Shown here in pieces: positions 16,443 to 25,195 of a DNA stretch of 58,129 bases. The position numbers were made by a program, and so were the translations under genes. Numbering within the stretch: the stretch's first letter is position 1; the number at the start of each line of letters is the position of its first letter. The DNA is from Bdellovibrionota bacterium (GTDB lineage Bacteria; Bdellovibrionota; Bdellovibrionia; Bdellovibrionales; JAMPXM01). The stretch covers positions 1 through 58,129 of the forward strand of contig CAUJGS010000081.1 of NCBI GenBank assembly GCA_963170185.1, given 5' to 3'. The notes beneath the pieces were generated by a model, which worked only from the letters and a program-made list of their open reading frames with translations, made no database searches and had not been told where the DNA came from.

Positions 16443-16682
16443 ATGCCGGTTTATGACGAATCTATTTTTTATCCAGTAATCGAACGACGCAAGCTTGGCA
16501 TGACTGACGAAGACATGGAATGCATCGTTGAGTTTTTCAGATGGCACATCCAACAGCGAAATCGTCGGACGGATCGCCGACGCATCATCGCGCTTTTGAA
16601 GTTGCGGATAGAAAACCTGATTCATCAAAAGAAGCTTGAGTTATCTCTTGAACTCGAATCGCTCAAAAATTTTGCGAAGTAG
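16443..16682 (+). CDS. Small hypothetical protein
   Basis: 79 residues from ATG 16443, 16 bp after the MerR stop; the frame is also open from a TTG at 16413 that overlaps MerR. It is highly charged and helical (WHIQQRNRRTDRRRIIALL, then a Lys/Glu/Leu-rich helix), with no Cys or signal. No family recognised. A hairpin follows at once, which supports it as the last gene of the unit. Confidence 0.5.
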   Translation: MPVYDESIFYPVIERRKLGMTDEDMECIVEFFRWHIQQRNRRTDRRRIIALLKLRIENLIHQKKLELSLELESLKNFAK

Positions 16683-16722
16683 TTCAAGTCCCCTTCGTGA
16701 TTCGCAGCCTAGGGGACTTGAA
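16683..16722 (+). terminator. Hairpin, probable terminator
   Basis: TTCAAGTCCCCT (16683-16694) and AGGGGACTTGAA (16711-16722) are perfect 12-bp inverted repeats with a 16-base loop, starting right after the small ORF; AATTT follows. The arm also resembles a tRNA T-arm (GGTTCAAGTC), as does a stretch near 16765, which may reflect old tRNA-linked insertions. Confidence 0.5.
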
Positions 16723-16847
16723 AATTTCGAGAGCGCTTTGTTGTTAGTTTCGAACTGAGTGCCGGTTCAAGTCTCTTTTGCCAATTGCAGCTAGTGTTCG
16801 AGTCTACTAGGGATTTTAAAATACTGATTTTACTAGAGAAAAAAGTT

Positions 16848-16934
16848 TGGTGCCCCGGAGAGGACTTGAACCTCCACAACCTTGCGATCACAGGTACCTG
16901 AAACCTGCGCGTCTACCAGTTCCGCCACCGGGGC
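16848..16934 (-). tRNA. tRNA-Leu (anticodon CAG)
   Basis: The minus strand reads a complete class II tRNA: acceptor GCCCCGG pairing with CCGGGGC, a D-arm with TGGTAGACGC, an anticodon stem CAGGT/ACCTG closing the loop TTCAGGT (anticodon CAG), a long variable arm, T-loop GTTCAAGTC and an encoded CCA. A T-run follows the CCA within a few bases, as expected of a terminator. Confidence 0.97.
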
Positions 16935-17038
16935 CCCGATGAAAGAGCGCCCAGATGTAGCGAAACTTCGGACGCGAGTCACCTGATTTGCCCGAAATGC
17001 CCGTTGGATTTCCCTCACAAGCGAGTTAGTTTCTCTCT

Positions 17039-19876
17039 ATGGGACGTCGACGAGGTTCAGACCGCGATTCAAAACCTAACCGCTCCGATCGCTCGGGTGC
17101 GGGAGCTTCAGATTCCGGTTCTGGAAAAAAGATGCAGAATTCGCGGCGTTCGACAGATAGAGATATCAAGAACGGGCGCAGCCTGGGAGATGTGCTCGGT
17201 TCGGCGGCAAGTCGGAATCGCGGCAGCTTCACACCACCGGCTCGCGGGTTTGAACCACCCGGCGACGCCCCGCGTCCGCCTCGGCGCCAGGTTCAATATC
17301 AACCGGTCATGAGTTTCCAGGCTCCGGTGGCTGAAAAGTCGCCCTCGGAAAAACAGGCCTCGGATCGATCGATAGAAAAATCGCGTCCAACTGGATCGGC
17401 GAATTTCCGACCGGTGATGCAGCCCCCGGGTTCTTCTCCGATCCATTCTCCGATCACTCCCAAGGAACAGACTCGCGAAACGCGAAAGCCGAATCCGCCG
17501 CCGCTTGCTCCTGAGAAGTCGATTCGCCCCAATGAGCCAGTCGATCCGGGTTGGCCACGCGCGCGCGTGATTGGAACCGGCATGGCGGCGACGGCTCAGG
17601 GTGTGCGCAGTGGCGAGCCGCGCTTTCGCGAGGCTCGTCGTGAAAACGGTCGCCTCTGGGTCACAGGTACGGTGAAGCGTCACCCAGACGGATTTGGTTT
17701 CTTGATTCCGGAGGATGCAAGTCTGCCGGATATTTATATCTCTCGTCAGTACATGGCGGGCGTCATGACAAACGATCGCGTGGAAGCGGAAGTCTTCCGC
17801 GCTCGTCCAATGGATCGCGGCTCATCCGGAGCGGATCGTCTTTTCGGCGAAGTGAAGCGCATCATTTCTCGCGCTCACTCGCGCATCATCGGTCGCTACT
17901 TGCCGGTGGATCGTCGCTACGGCGTGATTCAAGACGACGGCCGCGGTTGGGGCATGGATCTTCGGATCGCGACGGAAGATTCGATGGGTGCTCACGAGGG
18001 CGATTGGGTTGCGGTTGAGATCATCGATTATGCTTCCAATGATCGTCCGCTCACAGGGCGAGTGATTCGCATCTTGGGCGATGTCGACGATCCTTTAAAC
18101 GATGTGATTCGGGTGATTCACGAAAAAGGAATCCCGGACGAGTTTTCGTTCTCTGCTCGGCGTGAGGCGGCGGCTCTTGGAACTGAGGTTCGTGAGTCTG
18201 ATATGCAAGGGCGCGAGGACTTGCGTGACGTCGCTTTGATCACAATCGACGGCGCCACGGCGCGCGACTTTGACGATGCGGTGTACGTTGAAACTCTCAA
18301 CAGTGGATTCCGTGTTGTCGTGGCGATCGCCGATGTTTCCAGTTACGTGAAGCCCGGAAGCTCGATTGACGAAGACGCCTACGCTCGCGGTACCAGTACA
18401 TACTTCCCGAACTTCGTGGTGCCGATGCTGCCGGAAGAGCTTTCCAACGAGCTTTGCAGTCTGAAGCCTGATGTGAACCGACTTTGCTTTGCTTGTGAGA
18501 TGCATCTTGATTTCCAAGGTGCAATTCGTGAGTACCGCTTCTTTGAAGCCGTGATGAAGTCCAAAGCTCGTGTGACTTACGGCGAGGCGCAAGAAGTTAT
18601 CGACGGCGAGCCTAGTGCACGGCTTGTGGCGCTTGACGGTGTTTGCGAAAACATTCAGCGCTGCGCGGATCTGGCGAAAATCTTGATGGCGAAACGCTTC
18701 CGCGAAGGTTCGCTGGATCTCAATGTCCCGGAGACGCAGGTCGTGGTCGACAATGCGGGCGAAACTATCGATGTCGTGCGCACGGAACGCCTGTTCGCGC
18801 ATCGCTTGATCGAAGAACTCATGCTTCTTACGAACATCGCGACCGCGAAGTTTTTTGAAGACAACCGGATTCACGGCATTTACCGCATTCACGAGGAACC
18901 AGACCCAGAGAATATCAAGACGGTCGAGAAGATGCTTTGGAACCTGCTCGGCCCAAGCCGAGGCGGTCGACTTGGTCAGGGGCCTGGGTTGCAGAAGAAA
19001 CTCACGAAGGCGCTTCAGGTCGCGGCGGAAACGCCCGGTGGTCAGGTGCTTAACGTTCTTACGCTTCGTGCGATGAACCAGGCAAAATACAGCTCGGACA
19101 ACATCGGACACTTCGGACTTGGATTTTCGCATTACTCGCATTTCACGTCGCCGATTCGCCGTTACCCCGATTTGATCGCGCATCGTCTGATCAAGGCGGT
19201 TTTGTACCCGCGCTATCGCAACCAGGGAATGGAAGTCGAAGAGATTCAGTCGGCAGCGACGCATCTTTCGTCTTGTGAGCAGCGGTCGGTGAAAGCCGAG
19301 CGCGCCGTGATTTCAATTAAGAAGGCTCGCTTTATCCGTCGTTACCTTGGCGAAGTTTTGGAAGGTACCGTCACTTCGATTGCGAAGTTCGGAATCTTTG
19401 TCACGCTTCGTGAGTTTGAGATCGATGGCCTTGTGAAGCTTGAGTCGCTTGGCCCTGATCGTTGGGTTTTCGACGATCAGAATATGCGTCTCTACGGTCG
19501 TCGCACGGGTCGAGTGTTCAAGCTTGGCGATGTGCTGCGTGTGCAGGTGCAGGCATCGGACTTGGGCACGGGCAAGATCGATTTCGGACTCGAGGACGAA
19601 GGCACGCAAGTCGAAGAAGCGCTTGTTGTTCTGGGCGACGAAATGGATGTCGAAGAGTTGGCGGAACGCGCCGAAGAGCTCGTGCATCAGAAGTCCCCGC
19701 GCCGTGGAGGTCGTCACAAAGACCGACACGCCAAAGACCGCAAGATGAAAAAAGCTGGTGCCGGTCGCGAGGCGAAAGGCACTAAGAGCGGTACGAAATC
19801 CTCGAAGGGGAATCAGAAACCTAAAAACTCTGCTCCGGCTTCCCGCAAAGGTGGGAAGGGGGGACGTGGTCGATGA
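17039..19876 (+). CDS. rnr: Ribonuclease R (3'-5' exoribonuclease, RNB family)
   Basis: 945 residues; E. coli RNase R is 813. RNase R degrades structured RNA from the 3' end. An Arg/Pro/Ser-rich disordered extension covers about the first 195 residues. A cold-shock domain follows (HPDGFGFLIPED, near 215), then the RNB catalytic domain with the Asp cluster in DGATARDFDDAVY (near 405) and the HFTSPIRRYPDLIAHR motif, an S1 domain (near 770) and a Lys/Gly-rich tail (from about 885). The start has no strong RBS. The stop overlaps the next gene by 4 bp. Confidence 0.95.
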   Translation: MGRRRGSDRDSKPNRSDRSGAGASDSGSGKKMQNSRRSTDRDIKNGRSLGDVLGSAASRNRGSFTPPARGFEPPGDAPRPPRRQVQYQPVMSFQAPVAEKSPSEKQASDRSIEKSRPTGSANFRPVMQPPGSSPIHSPITPKEQTRETRKPNPPPLAPEKSIRPNEPVDPGWPRARVIGTGMAATAQGVRSGEPRFREARRENGRLWVTGTVKRHPDGFGFLIPEDASLPDIYISRQYMAGVMTNDRVEAEVFRARPMDRGSSGADRLFGEVKRIISRAHSRIIGRYLPVDRRYGVIQDDGRGWGMDLRIATEDSMGAHEGDWVAVEIIDYASNDRPLTGRVIRILGDVDDPLNDVIRVIHEKGIPDEFSFSARREAAALGTEVRESDMQGREDLRDVALITIDGATARDFDDAVYVETLNSGFRVVVAIADVSSYVKPGSSIDEDAYARGTSTYFPNFVVPMLPEELSNELCSLKPDVNRLCFACEMHLDFQGAIREYRFFEAVMKSKARVTYGEAQEVIDGEPSARLVALDGVCENIQRCADLAKILMAKRFREGSLDLNVPETQVVVDNAGETIDVVRTERLFAHRLIEELMLLTNIATAKFFEDNRIHGIYRIHEEPDPENIKTVEKMLWNLLGPSRGGRLGQGPGLQKKLTKALQVAAETPGGQVLNVLTLRAMNQAKYSSDNIGHFGLGFSHYSHFTSPIRRYPDLIAHRLIKAVLYPRYRNQGMEVEEIQSAATHLSSCEQRSVKAERAVISIKKARFIRRYLGEVLEGTVTSIAKFGIFVTLREFEIDGLVKLESLGPDRWVFDDQNMRLYGRRTGRVFKLGDVLRVQVQASDLGTGKIDFGLEDEGTQVEEALVVLGDEMDVEELAERAEELVHQKSPRRGGRHKDRHAKDRKMKKAGAGREAKGTKSGTKSSKGNQKPKNSAPASRKGGKGGRGR

Positions 19877-21555
19877 GCTCACGCCGCCATTCTCGACCAC
19901 GAACGCGTCGAGGCGGTTCGGCTCTTCGCAACGCCGCTCGATTGAGAACGATCGCCAGCGTGTTTGCCCGTTACGGGTTTCAAAATGTCGCGGAACGCAT
20001 TCGTCTAGGTAAATTCATCGTTGAACGTCTTAGCGGAATCGATGCCGAGCAGTTTTCGGCGGCAGAACGTATTCGCATGGCGTTTGAGGAGCTCGGCCCC
20101 ACGTTTGTGAAGCTGGGTCAGCTATTGGCAACGCGGCCAGATCTGGTTCCGGAAGACTTCGTCGAAGAGTTCAAGCGGCTTCACGATCGTGTGTCGGCTT
20201 TGCCGTTTGAACGCATGCGGGAAACACTGGAAGTGCAGTACGGCCGCGAGTTCGAATCGATCTTCGCGGAGTTTGATCGTAACCCCATCGGTGCGGCTAG
20301 TATTGGGCAGGTTTATCGCGCGGTTTTGAAAGACGGCACGAGGGTTGTAGTCAAAGTTCAGCGCCCTGGTATTGCTGACGTTATTCGAAATGACATCGGT
20401 GTTTTGTATTTCTTGGCCGAGCGTTTGGCTGCGTTTGTTCCAGAGGCGGCGGCGTTCAACCCAGTTGGCATCGTCGACGAACTCTTTAAGACGCTCGAGC
20501 TTGAAACGAACTTCACGGTCGAAGCGAACAATATTCGTCGTTTTCAACAAAACTTCCGCGATGACCAGTCGGTGAAGATTCCGCATGTGTACTTGGAGTA
20601 TTCAGGCCCGAAAGTGATTGTGCTTGAAACGCTGGACGGCATCGCGCTTTCGCAGCCAGGCGCTTTGAAGCAAGAGGGTGTGAATCGTGACGAGATTATG
20701 CGTTCGGCGATTCATTCGTATTTCCGCCAAGTGTTTGTTCACGGGCTTTTCCACGGTGACCTGCACGCGGGGAATATCTTTATCATGCCCGACAGTCGCA
20801 TCGGTCTGATCGACTTTGGAATCGTCGGACGTCTTGGGCATCGTGTGCGCGATGCGATCGCGAATATGTTCGTCGCACTGTATGCCGAAGACTACGAACG
20901 TTTGGCGTATGAGTACGTCGACCTCGCGCCGTTTAACGACGCAATCGACATCGACGAGTTCTCCAAAGATCTTCAAGGGCTTTTGGCTCCGCACTTCGGG
21001 TTGAATCTTAAGAGTGTGAATCTTGGTCGACTCTTGATGTCGACGACCGCGATCGCGGCGAAGCACCATCTGGTGGTTCCAAGCGAACTCATGCTGTTCT
21101 TTAAATCGATCGTGACAGTGGAGGGGATGGGGCGCGCGATTCAAGACGACTTCGATCTTTTGCCGCATGCACTCGCGTTTACTTCGGAAATCGCGGAGAG
21201 TCGTCTCGATCCGCAGCGTTTGAAAGATGAGGCCCTTGGGTTTGGGCGTGATTCGGCGGTTTTGTTAAAAACATTGCCTCGTCAGGTTCGGCAGTTTGTT
21301 CGCCGAGTGAATCACCCGGACTTCGCGTTTCGCTTAAGCCTCGTGGAACTCGAAGAAGTAAAACGAACGCTCGAGAAATCTTCCAATCTCATGTTCCTGG
21401 GCCTCGTCATCGGAAGCCTGATTCTTTCGGGAAGCGCGACGATGTTTCTTGAGCGCGGGCACTTGTTTGCGGGGATTCCGGTCTTATCGGCGCTCTTTTT
21501 TGGCCTTGCCGGAATCCTAGGTCTTTTGGCTTTCCGCAATTACATTCGCAAATAA
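19873..21555 (+). CDS. ubiB: ABC1/UbiB-family atypical kinase
   Basis: 560 residues. The N-terminal KxGQ motif is seen in FVKLGQLLATRPDLVP, the Ala-rich loop in GAASIGQVYRA, the catalytic segment in HGDLHAGN and the metal motif in LIDFGIVG. Two hydrophobic segments at the C-terminus (about 500-550) anchor it in the membrane. UbiB proteins support isoprenoid-quinone metabolism; the rest of the window points to menaquinone as the quinone here. Overlaps rnr by 4 bp (ATGA). The first 25 residues are unusually Arg-rich. Confidence 0.9.
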   Translation: MSSRRHSRPRTRRGGSALRNAARLRTIASVFARYGFQNVAERIRLGKFIVERLSGIDAEQFSAAERIRMAFEELGPTFVKLGQLLATRPDLVPEDFVEEFKRLHDRVSALPFERMRETLEVQYGREFESIFAEFDRNPIGAASIGQVYRAVLKDGTRVVVKVQRPGIADVIRNDIGVLYFLAERLAAFVPEAAAFNPVGIVDELFKTLELETNFTVEANNIRRFQQNFRDDQSVKIPHVYLEYSGPKVIVLETLDGIALSQPGALKQEGVNRDEIMRSAIHSYFRQVFVHGLFHGDLHAGNIFIMPDSRIGLIDFGIVGRLGHRVRDAIANMFVALYAEDYERLAYEYVDLAPFNDAIDIDEFSKDLQGLLAPHFGLNLKSVNLGRLLMSTTAIAAKHHLVVPSELMLFFKSIVTVEGMGRAIQDDFDLLPHALAFTSEIAESRLDPQRLKDEALGFGRDSAVLLKTLPRQVRQFVRRVNHPDFAFRLSLVELEEVKRTLEKSSNLMFLGLVIGSLILSGSATMFLERGHLFAGIPVLSALFFGLAGILGLLAFRNYIRK

Positions 21556-21559
21556 CGAC

Positions 21560-21988
21560 TTATTGAACCTTCGTCCAAATCGTTGGATCTGCGAAGAACG
21601 GATCTCCGATCACGGAGAGATGGTTGTCATCAATCACTTGGAACGTCATCACGCGGCCGGCGGGAATAACCGCCGAGCATGTGCGGCCGTTGAAAGGAAC
21701 TGCGTTCTTGGTTTCCGCCGCTCCGTTGTTGATGATCTGGTTGTTCACGTATTTTACAGAACCTTCTGTTGAAACGGTTGCGACTTCACCTGTGTCATTT
21801 GCAAAGCAGGTGACGTTGGCGATCATGTTTCGTTGTGCCCGAAGATCCAGTTGAACGATCAGAGTAACGTTTGGCCCGGCTACAAACTTGCCGAACTCCC
21901 ATACATGGCCTTGTGCCGCTGCGAACGCGCTAGAGCCAAATAGACTGCCAAATAGGCCGAGTGAAAGAGCTGCGAGCATCGATTTCAT
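21560..21988 (-). CDS. Secreted hypothetical protein
   Basis: 142 residues with a signal peptide ending near AFA. The mature part is beta-rich with two Cys residues (VTCFAND and GRTCSAVIP). The start has the RBS GGAGGG. No family recognised. It is convergent with ubiB, with only 4 bp between the stops. Confidence 0.75.
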   Translation of the reverse strand: MKSMLAALSLGLFGSLFGSSAFAAAQGHVWEFGKFVAGPNVTLIVQLDLRAQRNMIANVTCFANDTGEVATVSTEGSVKYVNNQIINNGAAETKNAVPFNGRTCSAVIPAGRVMTFQVIDDNHLSVIGDPFFADPTIWTKVQ

Positions 21989-22150
21989 AACATCCCTCCT
22001 GGGTGTAAGTGTTTGGAGAGGGTGCTAGCCGAGCATGTTGCAAGGAACAATGACTCATTGGCTGAGATCGAAATAACGACCTCGTGAGGGGCGTCTCTAT
22101 ATATTTTTCGAATGCTTTCTGTGGATTTCGTGTCGAAAGCGCCCAAAAAG

Positions 22151-22180
22151 AAAGAGGAGGGCGGTGAGGCCCTCCTCTTT
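22151..22180 (-). terminator. Intrinsic terminator of the downstream flagellin gene
   Basis: A perfect 12-bp stem, AAAGAGGAGGGC and GCCCTCCTCTTT, encloses a six-base loop. On the minus strand it is followed by CTTTTTG, and it lies 17 bp past the flagellin stop. Confidence 0.9.
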
Positions 22181-22197
22181 TGTGACTCTTGAATCGT

Positions 22198-23031
22198 TTA
22201 GCTCAAGAGCTTCAGTGCGACGTTGGACATGTTGTTCGCTTGGCCGAGAACCGAGACTCCGGCTTGCAACAAGATGTTGTTGCGAGTGAGTTCCGCGCTC
22301 TCTGCGGCGATGTCGGCGTCACGGATTCGTGAGTTCGCTGCCGACAAGTTTTCATCCGAGATCGCAATATTTGCTGCCGTCGATTGGAGGCGGTTTTGCA
22401 TCGCGCCGAAGTTGGCGCGAATTGCATTCACCGATACCAATGCGCGATCCAGAACATCCATGCTCGTCTGAGCGGAAGTCTTTTCTGCTAGAGACTCGGC
22501 TGAGAGTCCAAGAGCATCGAGACTTGCGTTAGCTGCCGAGGCATTGAACGAAATTCGATCTTTGAAAGGATCGTTATTCGTTCCAACTTGGATGTCGATA
22601 ACGCCGCCAGTTCCATTCAACAGATCGCGTCCGTTGAATTTCGTGACTTCGGTGACTCGCTGGATCTCGGACTTCAGCTGTTGATATTCGACGTCGAGGA
22701 ACTTTCGTTCTGTGTCGCCGATTGTGTCCGACGAAGCTTGAACAGCCAATTCGCGTAGGCGAATGATCATGTTCGAAACTTCATTGAGACCGCCTTCTGC
22801 AACCTGAACGAGCGAGATCCCGTCGTTCGCGTTGCGGTGAGCTTGTCTCAAGCCCCGAATCTGTCCGCGCAGGTTTTCGCTGATCGCGAGTCCCGCGGCA
22901 TCATCAGCAGCTTGGTTGATTCGGAAACCTGAGCTCAAACGAGCCAAGCTCTGATTCATTCCTCGCTGCGTCCCAACCAAGTTCTTCTGTGCGTTCAATG
23001 ACGCCACATTGGTTGAAATCCTCAAACCCAT
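22198..23031 (-). CDS. fliC: Flagellin
   Basis: 277 residues, a short flagellin consisting almost only of the conserved D0/D1 helices. The N-terminus (MGLRISTNVASLNAQKNL) and the C-terminus (NNILLQAGVSVLGQANNMS) are typical; the hypervariable D2/D3 part is nearly absent, as in other short flagellins. It is exported by the flagellar type III system. RBS AAGGAGGG precedes the ATG. A second flagellin gene lies 445 bp upstream; the pair share about two thirds of residues by eye. Confidence 0.97.
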   Translation of the reverse strand: MGLRISTNVASLNAQKNLVGTQRGMNQSLARLSSGFRINQAADDAAGLAISENLRGQIRGLRQAHRNANDGISLVQVAEGGLNEVSNMIIRLRELAVQASSDTIGDTERKFLDVEYQQLKSEIQRVTEVTKFNGRDLLNGTGGVIDIQVGTNNDPFKDRISFNASAANASLDALGLSAESLAEKTSAQTSMDVLDRALVSVNAIRANFGAMQNRLQSTAANIAISDENLSAANSRIRDADIAAESAELTRNNILLQAGVSVLGQANNMSNVALKLLS

Positions 23032-23151
23032 ACTACCCTCCTTGTGTCATCTGCGTTCCTCCTTGATCGCTGCCAACCCTGGCAATGAGACGCATTCTGC
23101 ATCTCGCGGTTTGTTCATTTCTGGTCGCGCGCACCATGCACACTCCCGATT

Positions 23152-23160
23152 TCTCATCGG
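23152..23160 (-). promoter_or_regulatory. Putative flagellar (sigma-28-like) -10 element of the downstream flagellin gene
   Basis: On the minus strand this reads GCCGATGA, close to the sigma-28 -10 consensus GCCGATAA, 121 bp before the start codon. The other flagellin has CCGATGAGA in a similar place. No good -35 match is seen here, so this is tentative. Confidence 0.35.
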
Positions 23161-23290
23161 CATTTGTGAACAAAGAGAAGAGTCCTGAAAAAGTCTGGTT
23201 TTTATTTTTTAGTGGGAAGATGTTTTCGCCATACGAGGCGAGCAGAGAGCGTAGCAAGAGCTTGCGCTCGGGTGGTGCACGAAAGCACCT

Positions 23291-23345
23291 TCAGATATCC
23301 ATGATATCTGAGATCGCGATGTCGGATATCTGATTAGATATCGGA
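23291..23345. repeat. GATATC palindrome cluster between the flagellin genes
   Basis: TCAGATATC-CAT-GATATCTGA (23291-23311) is a perfect 9-bp inverted repeat. It is followed by GATATC-TGATTA-GATATC (23324-23341), giving four GATATC sites in about 50 bp. The gene-free stretch 23032-23476 holds this cluster, a hairpin terminator and the promoter region of the downstream flagellin gene. Confidence 0.7.
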
Positions 23346-23377
23346 TCGCCGTTATGTAGACTGATTCCGCTTTAAAC

Positions 23378-23401
23378 GTGGGGAGGTTAAATCCTCCCCA
23401 C
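23378..23401 (-). terminator. Hairpin downstream of the upstream flagellin gene
   Basis: GTGGGGAGG and CCTCCCCAC form a perfect 9-bp stem with the loop TTAAAT, about 75 bp after the flagellin stop. On the minus strand only a short T-run (GTTTAAAG) follows, so it may be a terminator or an mRNA-stabilising hairpin. Confidence 0.65.
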
Positions 23402-23476
23402 TAGCAGGAAACAGTAATTCAGTCAGTCACTAGAAGGGGCTAACCCCTACTAAGTTTTACGGTTGGTTAGAGTTCA

Positions 23477-24325
23477 TCAACCTTGGAACGTACGGTTCAA
23501 GAGCGAGAGAGCTGTATTCGAGGTTTGGTTCGCTTGCGCAAGAACCGAAGTGCCCGCTTGCAACAAGATGTTGTTGCGAGTCATTTCTGCCGTTTCTTCC
23601 GCAACGTCCACGTCACGAATCCGTGAGTTCGCCGCTGATAGGTTCTCTACCGACACTGCGATGTTACCAATCGTCGATTGCAGACGGTTTTGGATGGCAC
23701 CAAAATCCGCTCGCATCGCCGAAACGCTCACAATAGCTGAGTCGATCGCCGACAAACTATTCTGTGCCGACGCTTTGTCCGCGACACTTGTGAGGTTGAC
23801 GCCGAGAGCTGCGCTGTTTGCATCAGCTTTTGAAGCGTCGAATGAGAGACGATCGATATTTGGATCGTTTCGAGTTCCGACTTGGAAGTCGAGAACCGAA
23901 CCGGTACCTGCCAACAGCGGTGTGCCGTTGAACTCGGTCGCGTCGGCGATACGATCGATTTCCGAGACCAGCTGATCGTATTCCACGTTGAGGAATTGTC
24001 TCTCAACAGGGCCGATCGTGTCTGAAGCGGCTTGGACCGCGAGTTCTCGGAGACGAATCAAGATCGAGCTCACTTCGTTCAAGCCACCTTCTGCGACTTG
24101 TACAAGTGAAACGCCGTCTTGTGCGTTTCGCGATGCTTGCTTGAGACCGCGCACTTGCGCTCTCAAGTTTTCACTGATTGCCAAACCAGCTGCGTCGTCA
24201 CCGGCGCGGTTGATTCGGTAGCCTGACGACAAGCGTTCTAGACTCTTGTCGAGTCCCCACTTAGTCCCCAGCAAGTTTCGCTGGGCATTTAGTGAGGCTA
24301 CGTTGGTATTGATCCGCAGACCCAT
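23477..24325 (-). CDS. fliC: Flagellin
   Basis: 282 residues, again a short flagellin with conserved N- and C-terminal helices (MGLRINTNVASLNAQRNL; NNILLQAGTSVLAQANQTS) and a very small central region. It carries a GAGGAGG RBS just before the ATG. It is a close paralogue of the next flagellin gene downstream on the same strand. Multiple flagellins per filament are common in Bdellovibrio-like bacteria. Confidence 0.97.
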   Translation of the reverse strand: MGLRINTNVASLNAQRNLLGTKWGLDKSLERLSSGYRINRAGDDAAGLAISENLRAQVRGLKQASRNAQDGVSLVQVAEGGLNEVSSILIRLRELAVQAASDTIGPVERQFLNVEYDQLVSEIDRIADATEFNGTPLLAGTGSVLDFQVGTRNDPNIDRLSFDASKADANSAALGVNLTSVADKASAQNSLSAIDSAIVSVSAMRADFGAIQNRLQSTIGNIAVSVENLSAANSRIRDVDVAEETAEMTRNNILLQAGTSVLAQANQTSNTALSLLNRTFQG

Positions 24326-24418
24326 ACATCCTCCTCCTTGAAGTTCCGCCGATCATCCTTGATCTGCGGGATCGAAGCCGTACTTGGTTTCGATCTAGGG
24401 TTCTTGCCTTCCTATATC

Positions 24419-24427
24419 TCTCATCGG
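24419..24427 (-). promoter_or_regulatory. Putative flagellar (sigma-28-like) -10 element
   Basis: On the minus strand ACCGATGA resembles the sigma-28 -10 consensus GCCGATAA, and 15 bases upstream TCAA is one mismatch from the -35 TAAA. It lies 94 bp before the flagellin start. The shared CCGATGAGA with the other flagellin promoter region supports it. Confidence 0.4.
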
Positions 24428-24487
24428 TGTCTCAAGATGAGGCTTGAGGGCAAAATTCTCGGATTGAGATTTTTTGGACCTTGGTCC

Positions 24488-25168
24488 TTAGCGGAACGTA
24501 GAAAGCAGGCCGCGCAGGTGATTGCGCTGCTCGAGGTTGGGACATGTGGTTTCCAGAAGATCTTTGATCGCCTGGATGTAGGCTTCGCGAATTTCTAGCG
24601 TAGGTGGGTCGGAGGCCTTTAGGCGCAATTGGGCTCGGTCAAAACGTCTTTGCAAAAGGACGCACCGAAGCTTGGCTCCGTAGGAGCTTTTTTTTGGGTC
24701 GGAATCGATCATCAAGACACGCTCGGCCTGCGGGTAGACGTAGAGGCTGATGGTGTCACCAATTTCAGGAGCGAAGTCGAGGCCGTCGATATCAGGTAGG
24801 ACACGGGTGGCCGTGAGAGGGATCGTGATGCTCATTTCGCCAGTGATGGGAGAGTTATAGAGCAGGCCCACTTCCAGTGTGCCGCCTCCGCCGAGACTGC
24901 TTGAGCGACGTACGTCAGAGACTTTTGCGATATGCGCCTCGCCGTTCGTCTTAAGAAAATCGAAGAAGAGCTCTCGCCCATAGCGGAGGTTTCCGTAAGC
25001 GATACCTCCCAGAAGGGCACAGACGCCGAAGAACAAAAGCGCCGTATTCACTTTCGCCGAAAGCGAACGCACGGCCCTTCCAAGTAGGACCAAGAGAGGC
25101 AGTGCGATGACGGGGGCCAGTACTGGGAAAAACACAACCCAGCCCCACAACAACACCAAGTTCTTCAT
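24488..25168 (-). CDS. Hypothetical membrane protein
   Basis: 226 residues with two hydrophobic segments at the N-terminus (about 4-30 and 40-60), then a soluble part of about 165 residues. The soluble part begins with a beta-rich stretch (about 75-150) reminiscent of DUF3592-type membrane proteins, and ends in helices with a Cys pair (RCVLLQ and TTCPNL). Family placement is uncertain. It lies just downstream of folA on the same strand. Confidence 0.65.
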   Translation of the reverse strand: MKNLVLLWGWVVFFPVLAPVIALPLLVLLGRAVRSLSAKVNTALLFFGVCALLGGIAYGNLRYGRELFFDFLKTNGEAHIAKVSDVRRSSSLGGGGTLEVGLLYNSPITGEMSITIPLTATRVLPDIDGLDFAPEIGDTISLYVYPQAERVLMIDSDPKKSSYGAKLRCVLLQRRFDRAQLRLKASDPPTLEIREAYIQAIKDLLETTCPNLEQRNHLRGLLSTFR

Positions 25169-25195
25169 GGACTCAGTATACAGGGAATCTCAGGA

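Noticed and set aside
18095-19264. 389-codon ORF on the minus strand inside rnr
   Set aside because: It is antisense to the conserved RNB domain, lacks an RBS and has a low-complexity, Arg/His-rich composition typical of a shadow frame.
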